From assembly GCF_013184745.1 (NCBI RefSeq), contig NZ_JAATVU010000023.1, positions 28,797 to 92,796 on the forward strand: 64,000 bases of DNA, written 5' to 3'. The stretch is from Mangrovicoccus sp. HB161399. GTDB taxonomy: Bacteria; Pseudomonadota; Alphaproteobacteria; Rhodobacterales; Rhodobacteraceae. The first letter of the stretch is position 1. Every line of letters begins with the position of its first letter. The position numbers were made by a program, and so were the translations under genes. Under the pieces are notes generated by a model, which saw nothing but the letters and a program-made list of their open reading frames with translations, was not told the DNA's origin and made no database searches. Shown here piece by piece: positions 28,273 through 37,429 of this stretch.

Positions 28273-30687
28273 ATGAAGTTCACTCTGTCCTGGCTCAAAG
28301 ACCATCTCGACACGCAGGCCTCCGTCGAGGAGATCGCCTATGCCCTGACCGACCTGGGGCTCGAAGTCGAGGAAATCTCAAATCCGGCGGAAAAACTTGC
28401 GGGCTTTTCCCTCGGCAAGGTGGTCAAGGCCGAGAAGCATCCCGACGCTGACAAGCTGCGCGTGTGCCAGGTGGAGACCGCCGGCGGCCCGACCCAGATC
28501 GTCTGCGGCGCGCCGAACGCGCGCGAAGGCATCACCGTCGTCGTCGCCAAGCCCGGCACCTATGTTCCGGGCATCGACATCACCATCCAGAAGGGCGTGA
28601 TCCGCGGCCAGGAAAGCTTCGGCATGATGTGCTCGGTGCGCGAGCTGGAGCTCGGCGACGACCATGACGGCATCATCGAGCTGCCTTCGGGCGAGGTTGG
28701 CCAGAGCTTCCCTGACTGGCTGGAAGCCAACGACCCGGCCAAGGTCGATCCGGTCATCGAGATCGCCATCACCCCGAACCGCCCGGACGCGCTGGGTGTC
28801 GAGGGCATCGCGCGCGACCTCGCCGCCCGCGGCGTCGGCACGCTGAAGCCGCGCGCGGTCAAGACCGTCGACGCGAAATTCCCCTGTCCGGTCAGCGTCT
28901 CCATCGACGCCGACACGCTGGAACAGGCGCCGGTCTTCTACGGCCGCCTGATCCGCGGCGTGAAGAACGGCCCCAGCCCGGAATGGATGCAGCAGCGGCT
29001 GAAGGCGATCGGCCTGCGCCCGATCAGCTTCCTGGTCGACGTGACGAACTACTTCACCCATGACGCCTGCCGTCCGCTGCACGTCTTCGACGCCGACAAG
29101 ATCACCGGGTCCTCGTTGCGCGTGCACAAGGCACAGGGCGGCGAGACCCTGACCGGCCTCGACGAGAAGGACTACGCCTTCGAGCCGGGCATGACCGTCA
29201 TCTCCGACGCCGAAGGCCCGGAAAGCATCGCCGGCGTGATGGGCGGGCTGCGCACCGGCTGCACCGGAGAGACCGTCAATGTCTTCGTCGAGGCGGCCTA
29301 TTTCGACCCGATCCGCACAGCTCTGACCGGCCGTGCGCTGAAGATCAATTCCGACGCGCGCTACCGCTTCGAGCGCGGCATCGACCCGCTCTGGACCCCG
29401 GTCGGGCTGGACGAGGCCTGCGCGATGATCATGGAGATAGCCGGCGGCGAAGCCTCCGAGGTCGTCACCGCGGGCGCGCTGCCCGATGTCGCGCGCAGCT
29501 ACAAGCTGGATGTCGAGCGGGTGCAGAGCCTCGTCGGCATGGAAATCGCGCCCGAGACCCAGCGCGCGACGCTGGCCGCGCTCGGCTTCGTCCTTGACGC
29601 CGATGACATGGCCGCGGTGCCGTCCTGGCGCCCGGACGTGCTGGGCGAGGCGGATCTCGTCGAGGAAGTCGCCCGCGTGGCCTCTCTGACCAAGCTGCAG
29701 GGCCGTCCGATGGCGCGCGCGCAGGCAGGCGTGCCGAAGCCGATCCTGACCCCGCAGCAGCGGCGCGAACAGGCGGCGCGGCGGATGCTGGCGAGCCTGG
29801 GCTACAACGAATGCGTCACCTACAGCTTCGTGGACCGCAAGTCGGCCGAGCGCTTCGGCGGCGGCGACGAGGCCCGCGCGCTGGAGAATCCGATCTCCGC
29901 CGATCTCAGCCACATGCGCCCGGACCTGCTGCCGGGCCTGCTGCTGGCCGCGGCGCGCAACCAGGCGCGCGGCTTTGCCGATCTGGCGCTGTTCGAGGTC
30001 GGCCCCGCCTTCTCGGGCGGCGAGCCGGAGGAGCAGTCCACCCATGTGACCGGCCTGCTGGTCGGCCAGTCGGGTCCGCGCGATCCGCATGGCGCGCGCC
30101 GCGCGCTCGACGTCTACGACGCCAAGGCGGACATGGAGGCGGTCCTGTCGGCCATCGGCGCGCCGGAGAAGGCGCAGATCTTCCGCGACACGCCGGACTG
30201 GTTCCACCCGGGCCGTTCTGGCCGCGTCGGGCTCGGTCCGAAGAAGACCATCGCGGTCTTCGGCGAGCTGCATCCGCGCGTGCTGGAGCAGTTCGGCGTC
30301 AAGGGCCCGGCGCTGGCCTTCTCGGTGATGCCCGCCGAGGTGCCGCTGCCGAAGAAGACGGTTTCGACACGTCCGGCGCTGGTGCTGAACGACCTGCAGG
30401 CGGTGGAACGCGACTTCGCCTTCGTGGTCGACGCCTCCGTCGAGGCGCTGGCGCTGGTCAACGCGGCGGCCGGTGCCGACAAGGCGCTGATCGAGACGGT
30501 GCGCGTCTTCGACGAGTTCGCCGGCGAGAAGGCCGAGGCGCAGATGGGCGCGGGCAAGAAATCGCTGGCGATCTCGGTCCGGCTGCAGCCGATCGACAAG
30601 ACGCTGACCGAGAAGGACATCGAGGCGGTCAGCGCCAAGATCGTCGAGAAGGTGAAGAAGGCCACCGGCGCCGAACTCCGCGGCTGA
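28273..30687 (+). CDS. pheT: Phenylalanyl-tRNA synthetase beta subunit
   Basis: The 804-residue tRNA-recognising subunit of PheRS. Domains in order are an EMAP-II-like tRNA-binding domain (about 40-150), the B3/B4 editing domain (about 210-390), B5 (about 400-470), the catalytic-like core (about 480-690), and the C-terminal anticodon-binding FDX-ACB domain (about 710-804). The ATG is preceded by GAGGGGAAAA. pheS is not in the window, so the subunit genes are not adjacent here. A strong terminator follows. Confidence 0.97.
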   Translation: MKFTLSWLKDHLDTQASVEEIAYALTDLGLEVEEISNPAEKLAGFSLGKVVKAEKHPDADKLRVCQVETAGGPTQIVCGAPNAREGITVVVAKPGTYVPGIDITIQKGVIRGQESFGMMCSVRELELGDDHDGIIELPSGEVGQSFPDWLEANDPAKVDPVIEIAITPNRPDALGVEGIARDLAARGVGTLKPRAVKTVDAKFPCPVSVSIDADTLEQAPVFYGRLIRGVKNGPSPEWMQQRLKAIGLRPISFLVDVTNYFTHDACRPLHVFDADKITGSSLRVHKAQGGETLTGLDEKDYAFEPGMTVISDAEGPESIAGVMGGLRTGCTGETVNVFVEAAYFDPIRTALTGRALKINSDARYRFERGIDPLWTPVGLDEACAMIMEIAGGEASEVVTAGALPDVARSYKLDVERVQSLVGMEIAPETQRATLAALGFVLDADDMAAVPSWRPDVLGEADLVEEVARVASLTKLQGRPMARAQAGVPKPILTPQQRREQAARRMLASLGYNECVTYSFVDRKSAERFGGGDEARALENPISADLSHMRPDLLPGLLLAAARNQARGFADLALFEVGPAFSGGEPEEQSTHVTGLLVGQSGPRDPHGARRALDVYDAKADMEAVLSAIGAPEKAQIFRDTPDWFHPGRSGRVGLGPKKTIAVFGELHPRVLEQFGVKGPALAFSVMPAEVPLPKKTVSTRPALVLNDLQAVERDFAFVVDASVEALALVNAAAGADKALIETVRVFDEFAGEKAEAQMGAGKKSLAISVRLQPIDKTLTEKDIEAVSAKIVEKVKKATGAELRG

Positions 30688-30711
30688 CCGGCCGGAGCGC
30701 CAGGGGAATGC

Positions 30712-30740
30712 AGGGGCGGGCCGATAGGTCCGCCCCTTTC
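30712..30740 (+). terminator. Rho-independent terminator of pheT
   Basis: AGGGGCGG (30712-30719) pairs perfectly with CCGCCCCT (30730-30737) and is followed by TTTC. It lies 25 bases after the pheT stop. The remaining bases to 30973 show no gene. Confidence 0.85.
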
Positions 30741-30973
30741 CGTTCCGGCGGCAGCAGGGCGCAGCCGCTGCGGACCTGCCGGTATCCAGCCGATGCATGG
30801 CCCCGGCTTGCGGCCTGCGGCTGCCGCCGGAACCCGAGGGCGGCACCCGTCCGTGCGGAAATCGGCCGTGCCGGGACATTGCCGCGCCGCGGGGCCGGGC
30901 GCTGCGGGACGGCGGGCCGTCGAATTGCGGCAGCTGGCCCGCTAGAAGGCCCTGCGCGCATGCGGCGGGCGCG

Positions 30974-31996
30974 TCAGGCGCTTTCGCGCGTCACGATCTC
31001 GCCCTGGAACAGCCGGGTGAAATCCCGGTCGTCGCGGGATTCCAGCACTTCGACCAGGTATTCGGCCATCTCCGCGACCGGCTGGCGGTAGCTGCTCAGC
31101 CGGTAGTTCGGCCCGTCCGCCGCCGGAATGTCGTCGAAGCCGATCACCGCGATGTCCTCGGGCACGCGCCAGTCCAGCCGGTGCCGGATCACGTCCATCG
31201 CGCCGATCGCCAGCGCGTCGTTCTCGCAGACCAGGATGTCGGGAAGCTCGCCGCGGCCGAGCCCGCCCAGCTTTGCCGTCACCACCTCAGCGGCGAGCGC
31301 CGGGTCGTAGGCGGCCACCGAGGCGCAGGCGGGCACGGTGCCGAAGCGCGCCTGCCAGAAGGCCAGGAAGGTTTCCTTGCGCTTGAGATGCGCCGATGAG
31401 GTGCGCGGCCCCGCCAGGAACATCGGCCGCCGGTATCCGCGCCCGGCGACATAGCCCGCGATCTCCTCCATCGCCTTCACGTCGTCCACCGCGATGCTGA
31501 TCGTGTCGGGGCTCTGCGAGGTGCGGGCGAAGATGATCAGCTTCTTGAACCGCCTTGCATGCGACGCGGTCTTCAGCACCTCGTCGTCGAACTGGATGCC
31601 GATCAGGATCACCGCATCGACCCGGCGCTGGCTGGCATTGAGCAGGGCGGAACCCGCATCCTCCTTGCCCAGCGTGTTCACCAGGAGCGTGTCCCAGCCG
31701 CGGCGGCGCAGCACCCGCGTCAGGGTCTCCAGCATCACCAGCTTGTGCGGGTTGGCGAAATCGTCGACCAGCAGCGCCACCAGGTGCGACCGGTCCGAGG
31801 CCAGGCTCGCCGCGCGCAGGTCGGGCACGTAGCCCAGCCGCTCCGCCGCCTGCATGACCTTCTCGCGGCTCCGTGCGGAGATCGAGGCATCCTTCTTGAA
31901 GGCGCGGTTCACCGTCCAGCGGGACACGCCGGCCTCTGCGGCCACGTCGTCGGCGGTGACGTTCCCGGCCGGGGCGGCCTTGTCGATCTCTTCCAT
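30974..31996 (-). CDS. LacI-family transcriptional regulator
   Basis: A 340-residue sugar-type repressor. The N-terminal helix-turn-helix is TADDVAAEAGVSRWTVNRAF with the hinge helix AAERLGYVPDLRAASL, followed by a periplasmic-binding-protein-like ligand domain ending at IVTRESA. The start ATG 31996 has AGAGGAG upstream. It is divergent from the polyol operon, and three operator-like repeats lie between them, so it very probably represses that operon and perhaps itself. The ligand is probably a polyol or sugar derivative taken up by the operon's transporter. Confidence 0.93.
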   Translation of the reverse strand: MEEIDKAAPAGNVTADDVAAEAGVSRWTVNRAFKKDASISARSREKVMQAAERLGYVPDLRAASLASDRSHLVALLVDDFANPHKLVMLETLTRVLRRRGWDTLLVNTLGKEDAGSALLNASQRRVDAVILIGIQFDDEVLKTASHARRFKKLIIFARTSQSPDTISIAVDDVKAMEEIAGYVAGRGYRRPMFLAGPRTSSAHLKRKETFLAFWQARFGTVPACASVAAYDPALAAEVVTAKLGGLGRGELPDILVCENDALAIGAMDVIRHRLDWRVPEDIAVIGFDDIPAADGPNYRLSSYRQPVAEMAEYLVEVLESRDDRDFTRLFQGEIVTRESA

Positions 31997-32075
31997 CGGA
32001 TCTCCTCTTCGTATCGCCATCCTATGCCGGAAACCCTGCTGGTTGTAGCGCGCAGTGCGCATCTCCCGGATTTTT

Positions 32076-32132
32076 TGCACTCGCGTGCAGATTTTTTGCT
32101 CCCGCGTGCAATTTATCTTGCACCCGCGTGCA
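32076..32132. promoter_or_regulatory. Triple LacI-type operator array
   Basis: Three 14-base near-palindromes of the form TGCACYCGCGTGCA occur at 32076-32089, 32097-32110 (TGCT variant) and 32119-32132. Starts are 21 and 22 bases apart, about two helical turns, so all face the same side of the DNA. Each has a central CG as LacI-family sites usually do, and T-runs precede the first two. They lie between the LacI gene and the first gene of the operon. Confidence 0.85.
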
Positions 32133-32189
32133 GGAATTGCGAGCTTCCTGAAAGGAAAGCGGCGAGGGGCCGCGATTCGGGAGGAATAC

Positions 32190-33206
32190 ATGCTCAGAGT
32201 TGGGTTGCTCGGCGCCGGCCGCATTGGCCAGGTGCATGCGGTGAACATTGCCGGCCACGCGAAAAGCGAACTGGTCGCGGTCTCGGACGTCTTCACGGCG
32301 GCCTCGGAATCGCTGGCGGCGCAATACGGCGCCAAGGCCGCGAGTTCGGACGAGATACTGGCCGATGACAGCATCGATGCGGTGCTGGTCGCGACCTCCA
32401 CCGACACGCATTCGGACCTGATCGAGAAGGCCACTGCCGCAGGCAAGGCCGTGCTCTGCGAGAAGCCCGTCGACCTGTCGCTGGCGCGCGCCCAGGCCTG
32501 CCAGGCCAAGGCGGCCGCGACCGGCAAGCCGGTGATGATCGGCTTCAACCGCCGGTTCGACCCGAATTTCGGCGCGCTGAAGGCGTCGCTGGAAGCAGGC
32601 GAGATCGGCAAGGCGGAGCTGCTGTCGGTCACCAGCTTCGACCCGGCGCCGCCGCCGGTGAGCTACATCAAGGTCTCCGGCGGGCTGTTCCGCGACATGA
32701 TGATCCACGACTTCGACATGGCGACCTTCCTGATGGGCGAGGCGCCGGTGACGGTGCAGGCCGTGGGTTCGGCCATCGTCGATCCGGCGATCGGCGAGGC
32801 GGGCGATGTCGACACGGCGGTGGTCACGCTGACCTATGCCGACGGGCGCATCGCTGTGATCAAGAACAGCCGCCGCGCGGTCTACGGCTACGACCAGCGG
32901 GTGGAGCTGCTGGGCTCCGAAGGCCTGCTTTCGGTGTCGAACATGCTGGAGAACACCGTCTCCAAGGCGACCACCGCGGGCGTGTCCTCGGCGAAGCCGA
33001 CCTATTTCTTCCTCGAACGCTACATGCCCGCCTATCTGCGGGAATGGGACGCCTTCGTGACCGCGGTGCTCGAGGGCAAGCCGATGCCGGTGACGCTGGA
33101 TGACGGCATCACCGCGCTGGCGCTGGCCGAGGCGGCGACCGAGTCGCTGAAGACCGGCCGCCCGGTGGCGCTGTTCGCCGCCGCGCCGGTCGCCGAGCCG
33201 GCCTAA
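32190..33206 (+). CDS. iolG: Inositol 2-dehydrogenase-like Gfo/Idh/MocA oxidoreductase
   Basis: A 338-residue NAD(P)-dependent dehydrogenase. The Rossmann motif is GLLGAGRIGQVHA, the family lysine is in LCEKPVDLS (about 94), and the catalytic stretch is FRDMMIHDFDMA (about 170, Asp/His). The whole reads as IolG, which oxidises myo-inositol to scyllo-inosose, but relatives act on other polyols. The start ATG 32190 follows GGGAGGAA. It is the first gene of the operon, directly behind the operator array. Confidence 0.85.
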   Translation: MLRVGLLGAGRIGQVHAVNIAGHAKSELVAVSDVFTAASESLAAQYGAKAASSDEILADDSIDAVLVATSTDTHSDLIEKATAAGKAVLCEKPVDLSLARAQACQAKAAATGKPVMIGFNRRFDPNFGALKASLEAGEIGKAELLSVTSFDPAPPPVSYIKVSGGLFRDMMIHDFDMATFLMGEAPVTVQAVGSAIVDPAIGEAGDVDTAVVTLTYADGRIAVIKNSRRAVYGYDQRVELLGSEGLLSVSNMLENTVSKATTAGVSSAKPTYFFLERYMPAYLREWDAFVTAVLEGKPMPVTLDDGITALALAEAATESLKTGRPVALFAAAPVAEPA

Positions 33207-33221
33207 CCCGCCATCAGATCC

Positions 33222-33254
33222 CCTGCAGGCCGCCGGAGGGGGCGGGCCTGCAGG
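33222..33254 (+). promoter_or_regulatory. Intergenic hairpin upstream of the binding-protein gene
   Basis: CCTGCAGGCC (33222-33231) and GGCCTGCAGG (33245-33254) are perfect 10-base arms with a 13-base loop and no T-run. It lies between the dehydrogenase and binding-protein genes and may be an mRNA processing or stabilising element. Confidence 0.5.
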
Positions 33255-33332
33255 CGCAGCAGGCGCCGGTCCGCGGGACCGCGCGCAACGGCGGGGGCTG
33301 CCCGCCATCCAGACCGAACAGGGAGGAACCCC

Positions 33333-34256
33333 ATGAAGACGCTTCTCGCAACCGTGGCCACGGCCGCGACCCTTGCCGCCATGCCGGCGCTGGCCACCGA
33401 CATCATCGTGGTCGCGCATGGCCAGGCCAACGACCCGTTCTGGTCGGTGGTCAAGAACGGCGCCCAGGCGGCAGCCGAGCAGACCGGCGCCAATGTCGAT
33501 TTCCGGTCGCCCGAGACCTTCGACATGGTGCAGATGAGCCAGATGATCGATGCCGCGGTCAACCAGGAGCCCGACGGGCTGGTGGTCTCGATCCCCGATG
33601 CCGACGCGCTGAGCCCGTCGATCCAGCGCGCCGTCGAGGCCGGCATCCCGGTCATCTCGATGAACTCGGGCGGCGATGTCGCGCATGAGCTGGGCATCAA
33701 GCTGCATGTCGGCCAGTCCGAATACGACGCCGGCGCCGCGGCGGGCCGCAAGCTGGCCGAGATGGGCGGCACCAAGGGCATCTGCGTCAACCAGGAAGTC
33801 GGCAACGTCTCGCTCGACGCGCGCTGCGCAGGCTTCGCCGAGGGCTTCGGCGGTCCGGTCGAGGTGATCCCGACCATGAACGATCCGGCCGAAGTCCAGG
33901 CCAAGGTCCGCGCCGCGCTCGATTCCGACGAGGAGCTGGACACCGTGCTGGGCCTCTCCGCGCCGCTGGTGGGCGAGCCGGCCGTGCAGGCGGTCGAGGC
34001 GATGGGCCTCACCGGCGAGGTGCTGGTCGCGACCTTCGACATGTCGCCGGGCTTCCTCGAGGCGGTGGCCGACGGCAAGGCCGCCTTCGCCATCGACCAG
34101 CAGCAGTTCCTGCAGGGCTACCTGCCGGTGGTCTTCCTCGCGATGAATGCCGAATACGGGCTGATCCCCGGCGGCGACGTGCCTTCCGGCCCGAACCTGG
34201 TCACCCAGGAAACCGCCGCGATGGTGATCGATCTGGCCGCCCAGGGCATCCGCTGA
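33333..34256 (+). CDS. Sugar/polyol ABC transporter substrate-binding protein
   Basis: A 307-residue periplasmic binding protein of the ribose/inositol type (Peripla_BP_4). The signal peptide is about 1-21 (AAMPALA-TD). The mature part has IIVVAHGQANDPFWSVVKNG, GLVVSIPDADALSP, PVISMNSGGD and the hinge/C-terminal FAIDQQQFLQGYLPVV. It should capture the substrate for the permease and ATPase encoded next; an inositol-like polyol is inferred from the flanking genes. Strong hairpins on both sides suggest its mRNA is specially stabilised. Confidence 0.9.
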   Translation: MKTLLATVATAATLAAMPALATDIIVVAHGQANDPFWSVVKNGAQAAAEQTGANVDFRSPETFDMVQMSQMIDAAVNQEPDGLVVSIPDADALSPSIQRAVEAGIPVISMNSGGDVAHELGIKLHVGQSEYDAGAAAGRKLAEMGGTKGICVNQEVGNVSLDARCAGFAEGFGGPVEVIPTMNDPAEVQAKVRAALDSDEELDTVLGLSAPLVGEPAVQAVEAMGLTGEVLVATFDMSPGFLEAVADGKAAFAIDQQQFLQGYLPVVFLAMNAEYGLIPGGDVPSGPNLVTQETAAMVIDLAAQGIR

Positions 34257-34263
34257 CCGCCCG

Positions 34264-34291
34264 CCCCGGCGCGTCCTTTCCCGCGCCGGGG
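34264..34291 (+). promoter_or_regulatory. Intergenic hairpin downstream of the binding-protein gene
   Basis: CCCCGGCGCG (34264-34273) and CGCGCCGGGG (34282-34291) are perfect 10-base arms around an 8-base loop, without a T-run. It begins 8 bases after the binding-protein stop. It may protect the upstream mRNA from 3' decay while lowering expression of the downstream permease gene. Confidence 0.55.
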
Positions 34292-34314
34292 ATCCCCATC
34301 AAGAGGACACCGAC

Positions 34315-35421
34315 ATGCCCGCAGATGCTGCAATGGCGATGGACGAGCGGATCAAGACCGAACCGTTTTTCGCCCGCCTGATGAAACGACCCGAGCTTGG
34401 CGCCATCGGCGGCGTCATCCTCGTCACGATCTTCTTCATGATCACCGCCGACAGCTCGATGTTCACGCTGTCCGGGATCATGAACTTCCTCACCCCTGCC
34501 GCCCAGCTTGGCATTCTCGGCATCGCTGCCGCGATGCTGATGATCGGCGGCGAGTTCGACCTGTCGATCGGCTCGATGGTCGCCTTCGCGGGCATGATCT
34601 TCGGCGTGCTGACGGTCAATCTGGGCCTGCCGCTGATCCTGTCGATCCCGCTGACCATGGTCTTCGCCGCCGGCGTCGGCGCGGTGAACGGCATGATCGT
34701 CATCCGCTCGGGCCTGCCCTCCTTCATCGTGACGCTGGCCGGTCTCTTCATCCTGCGCGGCGCCTCGCTGGTCGGGCTGAAGCTCTTCACCGGCGGCTCC
34801 ACCCAGCTGCGCGGCGTGCGCGAGGCGGTCGAGGGCGATATCCTGGCCCCGGTCTTCTCCGGCGACGCCTTCGGCTTCGTGTTCCGCTGGCTGTCGGAGA
34901 TCGGCTTGATCGAGAAATTCCGCTCGGGCGCGCCCAAGGTTCCCGGCATCCCGGTGGAAATCCTCTGGTTCGTCCTGGTCGCGGCCGTCGCCACCTACGT
35001 GCTGCTGCGCACCGCCCGCGGCAACTGGATCTTCGCCGCCGGCGGCGACCGCAACGCGGCCTCGAACTCGGGCGTGCCGGTCGACAAGGTCAAGATCGCG
35101 CTCTTCATGGCCACCGCCTGCGCTGCCGCGCTGGTCGCCGTCATCACCGTGATCGACAGCGGATCGACCGATGCCCGCCGCGGCTTCATGAAGGAATTCG
35201 AGGCGATCATCACCGCGGTCATCGGCGGCTGCCTGCTGACGGGAGGCTACGGCTCGGCCATCGGCGCCTTCTTCGGCGCGATCATCTTCGGCATGGTCAC
35301 GATCGGCCTGACCTACACCAATTTCGACCAGGACTGGTTCCAGGTCTTCCTCGGCGGCATGCTGCTGATCGCCGTGCTCTTCAACAACGCCATCCGCAAG
35401 CGCGTGACGGGGGAACGCTGA
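34315..35421 (+). CDS. Sugar/polyol ABC transporter permease
   Basis: A 368-residue inner-membrane permease of the ribose-type BPD_transp_2 family with about nine or ten hydrophobic segments, the family motif [14 protein letters not shown] near segment 3, and the EAA-like cytoplasmic loop around [13 protein letters not shown]. It forms the channel with the ATPase that follows. The permease stop and the ATPase start overlap by one base (TGATG). The ATG is preceded by AAGAGGA. Confidence 0.93.
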   Translation: MPADAAMAMDERIKTEPFFARLMKRPELGAIGGVILVTIFFMITADSSMFTLSGIMNFLTPAAQLGILGIAAAMLMIGGEFDLSIGSMVAFAGMIFGVLTVNLGLPLILSIPLTMVFAAGVGAVNGMIVIRSGLPSFIVTLAGLFILRGASLVGLKLFTGGSTQLRGVREAVEGDILAPVFSGDAFGFVFRWLSEIGLIEKFRSGAPKVPGIPVEILWFVLVAAVATYVLLRTARGNWIFAAGGDRNAASNSGVPVDKVKIALFMATACAAALVAVITVIDSGSTDARRGFMKEFEAIITAVIGGCLLTGGYGSAIGAFFGAIIFGMVTIGLTYTNFDQDWFQVFLGGMLLIAVLFNNAIRKRVTGER

Positions 35422-36239
35422 TGACCATCGACACCAAGTTCCACCATGGCGATCCGGTCAACGTGGCGCCGATCGTCGAGATGCGGGGCATCGAGAAGCA
35501 CTTCGGCAATGTCATCGCGCTGAACGGGGTCTCCTTCGACATCCGCCCCGGCGAGTGCCACTGCCTGCTGGGCGACAACGGCGCGGGCAAGTCGACCTTC
35601 ATCAAGACCATGTCGGGCGTCCACAAGCCCACCAAGGGCGAGATCCTCTTCGAAGGCCAGCCGATGTCGTTCTCCAGCCCGCGCGACGCGATGGAGGCCG
35701 GGATCGCCACGGTGTTCCAGGACCTCGCCATGATCCCGCTGATGAGCGTCACCCGCAACTTCTTCATGGGACGCGAGCCGAAGAAGGGCGAGGGCATCTT
35801 CCGCCGGATGGATCTGGGCGCGGCCAACGACATCTGCGTGGAAGAGATGCGCAAGATGGGCATCAACCTGCGCGGCCCCGACCAGGCGGTCGGCACGCTT
35901 TCGGGCGGGGAGCGCCAGACGGTGGCCATCGCCCGCGCGGTCTATTTCGGCGCCAAGGTTCTGATTCTCGACGAGCCGACCTCCGCGCTCGGCGTGCGCC
36001 AGACCTCCAACGTGCTGGCGACCATCGACCGGGTGCGCAAGCAGGGCGTCGGCGTGGTCTTCATCTCGCACAACGTCCGCCATGCGCTGGCCGTCGGCGA
36101 CCGCTTCACCGTGCTCAACCGCGGCAAGACGCTGGGCACCGCCACGCGCGGCGAGATCACCCCCGAGGAACTGCAGGACCTGATGGCCGGCGGGCAGGAG
36201 CTGGCGCAGCTCGAAGGCTCGCTCGGCGGCACGATCTGA
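35421..36239 (+). CDS. Sugar/polyol ABC transporter ATP-binding protein
   Basis: A 272-residue single-domain ATPase rather than the usual tandem two-domain form of ribose-type importers. Walker A is GDNGAGKST, the signature is [14 protein letters not shown], Walker B is [12 protein letters not shown], and the switch His is in VFISHN. It works in the cytosol on the permease above, presumably as a dimer. Single-domain ATPases of this type occur with FrcA-like and other sugar importers. Confidence 0.93.
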   Translation: MTIDTKFHHGDPVNVAPIVEMRGIEKHFGNVIALNGVSFDIRPGECHCLLGDNGAGKSTFIKTMSGVHKPTKGEILFEGQPMSFSSPRDAMEAGIATVFQDLAMIPLMSVTRNFFMGREPKKGEGIFRRMDLGAANDICVEEMRKMGINLRGPDQAVGTLSGGERQTVAIARAVYFGAKVLILDEPTSALGVRQTSNVLATIDRVRKQGVGVVFISHNVRHALAVGDRFTVLNRGKTLGTATRGEITPEELQDLMAGGQELAQLEGSLGGTI

Positions 36240-36248
36240 CCTCCCCCT

Positions 36249-36275
36249 GGCGGGCCGTCCTCTCCCCGGCCCGCC
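36249..36275 (+). promoter_or_regulatory. Intergenic hairpin after the transporter module
   Basis: GGCGGGCC (36249-36256) and GGCCCGCC (36268-36275) are perfect 8-base arms with an 11-base loop, followed by GCCTTTCTTCCC. It sits between the ATPase gene and the second dehydrogenase gene. The weak T content could allow partial termination. Confidence 0.45.
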
Positions 36276-36302
36276 GCCTTTCTTCCCCCCCGAGGTTTCC
36301 CG

Positions 36303-37418
36303 ATGGCTTTTCCGATGCCCGACCGCCCGCTGGGGGTCTGCCTGATCGGCACCGGCTTCATGGGCAAGTGCCATGCCATGGCCTGGCGCAATGTCGCCAC
36401 GGTCTTCGGCGGCGCCCATCCGCGGCTGGAGATCCTCTGCGACACCCCCGCCGACAGGGCAGAGGCCTTCGCCGCGCAATTCGGCTTCGCCCGCGGCATG
36501 GCCGACTGGCAGTCGGCAGTGGCCGATCCTGCGGTGGATGTCGTGTCCATCACCACCCCGAACGGGCTGCACCGTCCGATGGCCGAGGCCGCGCTGGAGG
36601 CGGGCAAGCATGTCTGGCTGGAAAAGCCGATGGCGCTGACGCTCGAAGATGCCGGGGCGATGGCCGCGCTCGCGGCGGGGCGCCCCGGGCAGGTGACGAT
36701 CCTCGGCTACAACTACCTGCGCTCGCCTGCCTACCAGCAGGCGCAGCGGCTGGTGGCGGAGGGCGCCATCGGCACGCCGCACAGCTTCCGCGGCGTCTAT
36801 GACGAGGACTATTCCGCCGATCCGGACCTGCCATGGTCCTGGCGGCTGACCCGCAGGGGCGGCGGGCTGGGCGCGCTCGGCGATCTCGGCTGCCATCTCG
36901 CCAGCCAGATGGTCGGACTGATGGGGCCGGTGGCGGAAGTGACCGCCGTCACCTCCACTCCGATCGGGCTGCGGCCCTCGCCGGAGGGCATGAAGCCGGT
37001 GGAGAATGACGATACCGCCCATGCCATCCTGCGCTTCGTCTCTGGCGCGACCGGCAGCTTCGCCACCTCGCGCATCGCGCCCGGGCGCAAGTGCCGCCTG
37101 CAATGGGAAATCCACGGATCGGAGGGCACGCTGTCCTTCGACCAGGAAAACATGAACGAACTCTGGCTGCACCGCAGGGGCGCGCCCGGACTGGCCCGGC
37201 TGCTCTCCGGCCCGGAGCAGCCCGACTTCGCCGCCTTCTGCCCGGCGCCGGGCCACAATTTCGGCTTCAACGAACAGAAGACCGTCGAGGCGCGCGACCT
37301 TCTGGCCGCGATCGCAGGCGGCAAGGCCAAGGGTCCGGACTTCGCCGCCGGGCTTTCCATCGAACGCATCATCCACGCCATGGCCGCCTCCGAAGGCCGC
37401 CCCGTGGCGCTCACCTGA
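36303..37418 (+). CDS. Gfo/Idh/MocA-family oxidoreductase
   Basis: A 371-residue dehydrogenase-like protein. The NAD-binding motif is [13 protein letters not shown], the conserved Lys lies in WLEKPMALT (about 103), and the catalytic stretch is [14 protein letters not shown] (about 195) with D and H at the usual places. The substrate is unknown but, given the operon, is likely a polyol or its keto derivative. It is the second dehydrogenase of the operon, with a different subfamily signature from the first. Confidence 0.9.
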   Translation: MAFPMPDRPLGVCLIGTGFMGKCHAMAWRNVATVFGGAHPRLEILCDTPADRAEAFAAQFGFARGMADWQSAVADPAVDVVSITTPNGLHRPMAEAALEAGKHVWLEKPMALTLEDAGAMAALAAGRPGQVTILGYNYLRSPAYQQAQRLVAEGAIGTPHSFRGVYDEDYSADPDLPWSWRLTRRGGGLGALGDLGCHLASQMVGLMGPVAEVTAVTSTPIGLRPSPEGMKPVENDDTAHAILRFVSGATGSFATSRIAPGRKCRLQWEIHGSEGTLSFDQENMNELWLHRRGAPGLARLLSGPEQPDFAAFCPAPGHNFGFNEQKTVEARDLLAAIAGGKAKGPDFAAGLSIERIIHAMAASEGRPVALT

Positions 37419-37429
37419 AGGACATCTCC

